NCBI GenBank assembly: GCA_013043995.1
Contig: JABEVL010000141.1
Location: 1-9,934 of the forward strand
Origin: Spirochaetales bacterium
Lineage (GTDB): Bacteria; Spirochaetota; Spirochaetia; JABEVK01
Length of the DNA: 9,934 nt
Reading direction: 5' to 3'
The translations under genes and the position numbers were made by a program. Position 1 is the stretch's first letter. Each line of letters begins with the position of its first letter. A model generated the notes under the pieces. The model saw nothing but the letters and a program-made list of their open reading frames with translations, ran no database searches and was not told the origin of the DNA. This document shows, piece by piece, positions 5,687 through 9,934 of the stretch.

Positions 5687-7957
5687 GTGAAAATTGACGA
5701 GTCTTTATACCGTAAAGGATTTGAACAGTCGGCCTTGGCTTATATGATGACGTCCCTGGATGGTTCCTTCCTTAAAGCCAACCAGGCGTTCGCAGGACTT
5801 TTAGGTTATTCTAATGATGAATTGAGCGCGCTGGGCTTTCAGAAAATTACCCATCCTGAGGATCTTCCGGGAAGTTTTGACCTGTTTCAAAGGATGCTGG
5901 CAGGGGAAAGTCTAGTTCCGGAGCTTGAAAAAAGGTACTTGCGAAAAGACGGAGAGTTCATTTGGGTCCGGTTGAGCAGCACCTTGTTGAGGACGGAAGA
6001 CGGAGAGCCGATCTGTTTTTTTAGTGCCGTCTATGACATTTCACAAAAGAAAAAAGCAGAGGCGGAACTGATCGAAAGCGAGAGGCGCTACCGCCTTTTA
6101 TTTGAAAATATGCAAGAGGGTTTCGGCCTCCAGGAGATTATTTTGGATTCTGCAGGAGAACCCGCAGATTTTCGTTTCCTTGAGCTGAACGCCGCCTACG
6201 AAAGGCATACGGGTTTTTCACAAAAGGATTCCTTGGGCCGGACGATCCGTGAAATTCTTCCCTCCGTCGACCCCCAGCAGATTCAGCTTTATGGGCACGT
6301 CGCGCTGACCGGGGAACCCCTGGTCGTCGACTATCATTCAGCAGCTTACGATCGGGACTTCAGGGTCCGGGCTTTCAGGCCTTCCCCCGGACGTTTCGCG
6401 ACGATTTTTGAAGATATCACCGAAACAAGGCGCTCTCAGCTGGCCGTTGAAGCCGAAAGGGAGCGCCTGGCCACCACCCTGAGGAGCATCGCTGACGGGG
6501 TCATCACCACCGATGAACAGGGCAGGGTGGAACTCTTGAATGCCGTGGCAGAGGAGTTCACGGGTTGGACCACCGCGCAAGCCCGAGGCCTGGACCTTGA
6601 AACCGTTTTCAAGATCATCCACGAAAATACCCGAGAGGTTCTGCCCAATCCCGTGACGAAAGTCCTGGCTTCGGGGATGACGATGGAGTTGGCCAATAAT
6701 ACCGTCCTGCTTTCGAGGGACGGTACCGAGCGCATCATCGCCGATAGTGCCGCTCCGATCCGTTCCAGCGATGGACGCATCCTCGGTGTTGTCCTGGTTT
6801 TTAGGGACATGACCGAAAAACAGAGGATGCTGTTCCACCTCCAGAGGTCAGAAAAGCTCGAATCGCTGGGGGCCTTGGCCGGGGGAATCGCCCACGATTT
6901 TAATAACTTGCTAACGGGACTTTTTTCGTATTTAGAACTCGCTGCGGCTACGGTCAGCCCCGCCGGCCCAGCGGGCGGCTACCTTGGAAAAGCCCTCAAC
7001 GTTTTTGAACGCGCCAAGGCCCTCACCCTCCAGCTTCTGACCTTTTCAAAAGGCGGTGTCCCCAAACGGACAACGGGATCCCTTGAGACCACTTTGCGAG
7101 AGGTCGTCCCCTTTGCCCTTTCTGGTTCCAACCTGAAGGCCCAATTTAACATCGCCCCTGACCTGGCCTTGTGCGACTATGATCCGAACCAAATGGCCCA
7201 GGTCATCGAGAACTTAGTCGTCAACGCCTTGCAAGCCATGCCACAGGGCGGTGCCCTGGAAATAGGGGCCAGAAACATCGTTCTCGATCCGGAACGGGGG
7301 GGCGCCCTGAACCTGGGACCCTGTGTGGAAGTTTGGGTAAAAGATGACGGCCCTGGAATCGCTCCCCACGTTCTCCCCCGGATTTTTGACCCCTTTTTCA
7401 CCACGAAGCCGCAGGGAAATGGTCTGGGCTTGGCTACGGTCTATTCCATCCTCCGGCAGCACGACGGGGATATTCAGGTCGAAACCAAACTTGGATCAGG
7501 GACAACTTTCCGTTTTTATCTTCCTGTCAGCAAAGCCCTTGCACCCTCTGCGGTTCCCAAATCGACGTCCACCTATAAGGGACACGGCCGTCTTTTGGTG
7601 ATGGATGATGAGGTTTCCATTCGGGAATCCCTGGCCGAGCTGCTGAACCTGTTGGGCTTCCAAACCGACACCGTGGGGGATGGACAGGGGGCCCTTCAAC
7701 TTGTCCAGCAAGCCAAGGCCGAAAAGCGGCCGTACCGGGCCGTTTTCATGGATTTAACAATTCCCGGCGGACTGGGCGGGCTCGGCGCGATTACCCAACT
7801 CAGGGGATTCGAACCCGAGCTTCCTGTTTTTGTAATCAGCGGATATTCCGAAGAGCTCGTGATGGTTTCCCCTCAGGAGTACGGGTTTACTGATGGATTG
7901 GTTAAGCCTTTTCAGATGCAAGACTTGCGTAGAGTTTTGGCCCGGAACCTCAAGTGA
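5687..7957 (+). CDS. Hybrid sensor histidine kinase: PAS-PAS-PAS-HisKA-HATPase-REC
   Basis: Two-component sensor kinase of 756 aa with no transmembrane segment or signal peptide visible, so probably cytoplasmic. Domains in order: PAS 1 (about 8-125; FEQSALAYMMTSLDG...KRYLRKDGEFIWV), PAS 2 (about 134-247), PAS 3 (about 258-378; SIADGVITTDEQGRVELLN), HisKA with phospho-acceptor His403 in GGIAHDFNNLLT, HATPase with N-box ENLVVNALQAMP (508-519), G1 DDGPGI (553-558), F-box FDPFFTTK (567-574) and G2 GNGLGLA (577-583), then a C-terminal receiver (about 634-755) with acidic pair Asp640/Asp641, phospho-acceptor Asp689 in FMDLTIPGG, Ser718 and Lys740. All catalytic motifs are intact. HDFNN is typical of NtrB-like kinases. 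It has its own promoter and starts at GTG. No DNA-binding response regulator or Hpt gene is adjacent, so output must be through a distant partner. The signal is unknown; no haem- or flavin-binding PAS residues can be assigned confidently. Confidence 0.95.
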   Translation: MKIDESLYRKGFEQSALAYMMTSLDGSFLKANQAFAGLLGYSNDELSALGFQKITHPEDLPGSFDLFQRMLAGESLVPELEKRYLRKDGEFIWVRLSSTLLRTEDGEPICFFSAVYDISQKKKAEAELIESERRYRLLFENMQEGFGLQEIILDSAGEPADFRFLELNAAYERHTGFSQKDSLGRTIREILPSVDPQQIQLYGHVALTGEPLVVDYHSAAYDRDFRVRAFRPSPGRFATIFEDITETRRSQLAVEAERERLATTLRSIADGVITTDEQGRVELLNAVAEEFTGWTTAQARGLDLETVFKIIHENTREVLPNPVTKVLASGMTMELANNTVLLSRDGTERIIADSAAPIRSSDGRILGVVLVFRDMTEKQRMLFHLQRSEKLESLGALAGGIAHDFNNLLTGLFSYLELAAATVSPAGPAGGYLGKALNVFERAKALTLQLLTFSKGGVPKRTTGSLETTLREVVPFALSGSNLKAQFNIAPDLALCDYDPNQMAQVIENLVVNALQAMPQGGALEIGARNIVLDPERGGALNLGPCVEVWVKDDGPGIAPHVLPRIFDPFFTTKPQGNGLGLATVYSILRQHDGDIQVETKLGSGTTFRFYLPVSKALAPSAVPKSTSTYKGHGRLLVMDDEVSIRESLAELLNLLGFQTDTVGDGQGALQLVQQAKAEKRPYRAVFMDLTIPGGLGGLGAITQLRGFEPELPVFVISGYSEELVMVSPQEYGFTDGLVKPFQMQDLRRVLARNLK

Positions 7958-8029
7958 TTCTCAGAAAAGATTCCATGGCTCGGGCGGGGGGTTGCCGGCG
8001 CACGTGTGTTTGCCGGAGGGCCCTTTGCC

Positions 8030-8058
8030 TTGTTCAGATCGGCCCATTGCTTTAGAAT
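8030..8058 (+). promoter_or_regulatory. Candidate promoter for the zinc-ribbon/FMN oxidase gene
   Basis: TTGTTC (8030-8035, three of six) and TAGAAT (8053-8058, five of six) are separated by 17 nt. A start near 8065 would leave a leader of about 18 nt containing the Shine-Dalgarno. The good -10 and spacing make it plausible despite the weak -35. Confidence 0.4.
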
Positions 8059-8070
8059 GCCTCTCGTTTC

Positions 8071-8077
8071 AGAGGAG
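8071..8077 (+). promoter_or_regulatory. Shine-Dalgarno of the FMN oxidase gene
   Basis: AGAGGAG with a five-nt spacer precedes the ATG at 8083. It supports the start that includes the N-terminal cysteine knuckles, showing that the zinc-ribbon-like segment is really translated as part of the enzyme. Confidence 0.8.
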
Positions 8078-8082
8078 TTTTC

Positions 8083-9237
8083 ATGGCAAAATTTGTCTGT
8101 TCAGGCTGCGGTACCCTCGCGTCCGGTGAGGAGCCCCCCGTTCGTTGCCCTTCTTGCGGCGCAAAAGACCAGTACAGGTCGACCGATTTGGAACCCGTTA
8201 CCCTGGAAGAGGTGCGCGGCAGGGCCCGCGACAAACTCAAAAACATCTGCGCGGTCTACCCTGTGTGCGACGGCGGTCCCGACAGAATTTGTCAAAAGGA
8301 AAACTACGGCCGGGCCATCGGCATGGGCGGGATCGGTATGGGGCGCAGTTTCCGCAACAACTTTCTGGCCCTGGAGGCCCTTCACCTGACGACGAGACTG
8401 GTCGGGGAGTCCTTTGAACCTTCGACGGAGTTTGATTTTTTTGGACGCAAGTTCTCCATGCCCATCTTCGGCGCCTCGACAAGCGGGATGAGCCAGTACA
8501 ACGGTGCTATATCTGAACTCGACTTTTGCCGGGCGACGATCCGGGGTTGTCTGGAGGCGGGGACCTTGGCTTGGCGGGGGGACACCGCGTTCTACCGCAT
8601 GGACAACCACCCGGGAATCGAGTCCGTCGAAGAGGCTCAAGGTCAGGGCATCCCCATTTTTAAACCGCGCCGTCAGGAGGACCTCAAGGTTTTGATCGCA
8701 CGGGCGCAGGCCTGCGGGGCTCCCGCCGTCGGGGTCGACCTGGACGGCGCCGGATCGACAAACTTTGCCCGGGCCGGTCAGCCCGTTTACAGAAAAACCC
8801 CCGCAGAAATTCAGGAACTGGTGAGGTCGACCCAGCTCCCCTTCATCGTCAAGGGGATTATGGACCCCGACGATGCCCAGGCTTGCGCCGAAGCGGGAGC
8901 AGCCGTGATCGTCGTGTCCAACCACGGCGGGCGGGTCCTGGATTCCACGCCCGGAACCGCCGAGGTGCTTCCCCTTATCGTTGAACGCGTGGGTCATCGG
9001 GCCGCGGTCTTTGCCGACGGCGGGGTTCGCAGCGGCGGGGACGTGCTCAAGATGCTGGCCCTGGGGGCCAAGGCTGTTCTGATCGGCCGCGACGTCATCC
9101 GGGCGGCCATCGGCGGCGGCGAAATCGGCGTTGCTCTCCAGATGCGCCACCTGCTCAAAACCTTAAAACAGGCGATGGTGATGACAGGGTGCCGTGACCT
9201 GGCCTCGATCGGGCGGCACCTCCTTTCCAAGTCCTGA
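8083..9237 (+). CDS. FMN-dependent alpha-hydroxy-acid oxidase/dehydrogenase-like protein with N-terminal zinc-ribbon/rubredoxin-like domain
   Basis: Predicted cytosolic FMN enzyme, 384 aa, of the glycolate oxidase/lactate dehydrogenase TIM-barrel family, which oxidises 2-hydroxy acids to 2-keto acids. N-terminal residues 1-30 carry paired CxxC knuckles (Cys6/Cys9 in CSGC, Cys22/Cys25 in CPSC), able to bind Zn or Fe as in rubredoxin or zinc ribbons. A further cysteine set (56, 62, 70) lies in a VCDGGPDRICQKENYG segment before a Gly-rich GMGGIGMGRSF run. In the barrel I see Asp219 (VDLDG), Lys257 (IVKGI), the catalytic SNHGGR with His281 and Arg284, and the phosphate-binding ADGGVRSGGDVLKML (311-325) and GAKAVLIGRDVIRA (328-341). 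The usual Tyr of the QLY motif seems replaced (IFKPRRQ, about 192-197), so the substrate may differ from glycolate or lactate. Start is supported by AGAGGAG. It has its own likely promoter and is convergent with the nitrite reductase gene. FMN-barrel membership is firm; the reaction is uncertain. Confidence 0.9.
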   Translation: MAKFVCSGCGTLASGEEPPVRCPSCGAKDQYRSTDLEPVTLEEVRGRARDKLKNICAVYPVCDGGPDRICQKENYGRAIGMGGIGMGRSFRNNFLALEALHLTTRLVGESFEPSTEFDFFGRKFSMPIFGASTSGMSQYNGAISELDFCRATIRGCLEAGTLAWRGDTAFYRMDNHPGIESVEEAQGQGIPIFKPRRQEDLKVLIARAQACGAPAVGVDLDGAGSTNFARAGQPVYRKTPAEIQELVRSTQLPFIVKGIMDPDDAQACAEAGAAVIVVSNHGGRVLDSTPGTAEVLPLIVERVGHRAAVFADGGVRSGGDVLKMLALGAKAVLIGRDVIRAAIGGGEIGVALQMRHLLKTLKQAMVMTGCRDLASIGRHLLSKS

Positions 9238-9254
9238 GCCTGCCGGTTCAGGCT
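9237..9254. terminator. Hairpin spanning the stop codons of two convergent genes
   Basis: AGCCTG-CCGGTT-CAGGCT forms a perfect 6-bp stem with a 6-nt loop exactly between, and overlapping, the TGA of the FMN oxidase (9235-9237) and the TGA of the nitrite reductase (9250-9248). It is placed to act for both strands, but no T-tract follows on either side, so it is at best a weak or protein-assisted terminator. Confidence 0.35.
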
Positions 9255-9934
9255 TCCACGCTGAGCAGAATTCTCCCCTCCAGCACGCTGACCTTCCAGA
9301 CGCGCAGGTTCGTGACTTCGGCGTTGCCGCAGGAACCCGTTCGGGCGTCAAAGACGAAGGAGTGCAGGGGGCAGGTGAGCTTGCCGGCGATGAACTGGCA
9401 GTCGACCATCGGCCCTCCCTGGTGGGGACAGCGGCTTTCGCTGGCGGCCCAACGTCCGTCCCGGCCGTGAAAAATGACGACCTCACCCCAAGGTGAGGAG
9501 ACCAGGCGGTTTTCTCCCGGGGGGATGTCTTGTTCGGCGCCGAGGTCGAGCTGGCCGTCGAAAGGCAGCACGGGAGGCGTTGGGGAGCTAGCTTCCAGGG
9601 TGTCGGTCAGGTCGATGCCGCTTTTCCAGGGATCCTTGACGTTGGCCAAGGCTTGAGCCAGGTCGTTTTCAAGGCGAAGCAGGGCTTCGTCGGTGTCGTA
9701 AAGGACGGCGTCGATGACGGTTTCAAGACCGACGCGCTCGACAAAGGGCGCCGTCCGTTCTCCAAAACGTCCGTTCTTGCGGTAAAATTCGTAGAATCTG
9801 TCGGCGATCCGGACGACTTCATCGGCGGTCTTGACCCGGGCTATTTTTTGAGCCGCGGCGACCTTGCCTCCGGCGTTGCCGCCGACAAAAAGATCCCAGC
9901 CGCCGTCGACCGCCACGGCGCCAAAGTCCTTGAC
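9248..9934 (-). CDS. Nitrite reductase [NAD(P)H]: NirB C-terminus fused to a Rieske NirD-type domain, 5' end cut by window edge
   Basis: C-terminal 228 residues of a cytosolic assimilatory-type siroheme nitrite reductase (nitrite to ammonium). The frame is open to the right edge; the GTG at 9916 is internal. The first visible residues, VKDFGAVAVDGGWDLFVGGN, match the NirB segment just after the last siroheme/4Fe-4S cysteines (typically KDxGxIAxxGGWxLYVGGN). The NirB tail continues through YEFYRKNGRFGERTAPFVER to about residue 108. After a Pro/Ser-rich linker (about 115-124) a Rieske domain follows. Its 2Fe-2S ligands are intact: CPHQGG (Cys169, His171) and CPLH (Cys188, His191), then SFVFDARTG, numbered within the visible fragment. 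In most bacteria NirB and NirD are separate; fusions are known in fungi. The Rieske part could be read as a ferredoxin-like electron carrier, but its position fits NirD. It converges on the FMN oxidase gene. No nitrate reductase or transporter is visible here. Confidence 0.93.
   Translation of the reverse strand, partial: VKDFGAVAVDGGWDLFVGGNAGGKVAAAQKIARVKTADEVVRIADRFYEFYRKNGRFGERTAPFVERVGLETVIDAVLYDTDEALLRLENDLAQALANVKDPWKSGIDLTDTLEASSPTPPVLPFDGQLDLGAEQDIPPGENRLVSSPWGEVVIFHGRDGRWAASESRCPHQGGPMVDCQFIAGKLTCPLHSFVFDARTGSCGNAEVTNLRVWKVSVLEGRILLSVEA

Noticed and set aside
7995..8016. CCGGC/GCCGG hairpin after the histidine kinase as a terminator
   Set aside because: It has only five base pairs, a 12-nt loop and no following T-tract.
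8101..9150. A 349-codon open frame on the minus strand opposite the FMN oxidase gene
   Set aside because: Its composition follows from the GC-rich codon pattern of the real gene; it shows no family motif and the plus-strand protein has clear catalytic motifs and a Shine-Dalgarno.
9248..9916. Stand-alone Rieske protein starting at GTG 9916
   Set aside because: The frame stays open to the window edge and the residues before 9916 (VKDFGA) are part of the conserved NirB segment, so the gene starts outside the window.

Overview
The window looks like a chromosomal segment of a fairly GC-rich, probably Gram-negative bacterium. Dense gene packing, GTGA stop/start overlaps, purine-rich Shine-Dalgarno sites and a NirB-type nitrite reductase support a bacterial origin. 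I cannot name the lineage from sequence alone. A deltaproteobacterial or Nitrospirota-like genome is a guess.

Positions 1-4279 (minus strand) hold a compact four-gene secondary-metabolite cassette. In transcription order these are a group A flavin monooxygenase (4279-3056), a type III polyketide synthase (3059-1938), a class I SAM methyltransferase (1941-1195) and, after a 94-nt gap, a DHA2/EmrB-type MFS exporter (1100 to beyond the left edge). The first three genes are joined by two identical GTGA overlaps, so they are probably translationally coupled. The expected logic is that the PKS builds an aromatic or pyrone polyketide, the flavoenzyme hydroxylates it, the methyltransferase methylates it and the MFS protein exports it. 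The starter unit and product cannot be read from the sequence.

A 145-bp divergent control region (4280-4424) separates the cassette from a plus-strand UlaG-like metallo-beta-lactamase-fold hydrolase (4425-5096).

Positions 5097-5686 carry no intact gene but are not empty. Residues 5263-5579 are a decayed, frameshifted N-terminal fragment of an IS1182-type transposase. It is followed by an AT-rich stretch with a good sigma-70-like promoter (5625-5652) for the next gene.

Positions 5687-7957 encode a three-PAS hybrid sensor histidine kinase ending in a receiver domain and lacking a DNA-binding output. Positions 8083-9237 encode an FMN-dependent alpha-hydroxy-acid oxidase-like protein with an N-terminal four-cysteine zinc-ribbon or rubredoxin-like knuckle. 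It converges, with only 10 bp between, on a minus-strand gene cut by the right edge (9934-9248). That gene's visible part is the C-terminus of a NirB nitrite reductase fused in frame to a Rieske NirD-type domain.

The most interesting items are the complete type III PKS cassette, the zinc-ribbon/FMN oxidase fusion and the NirB-NirD fusion. I found no tRNA, rRNA, CRISPR array or phage module.
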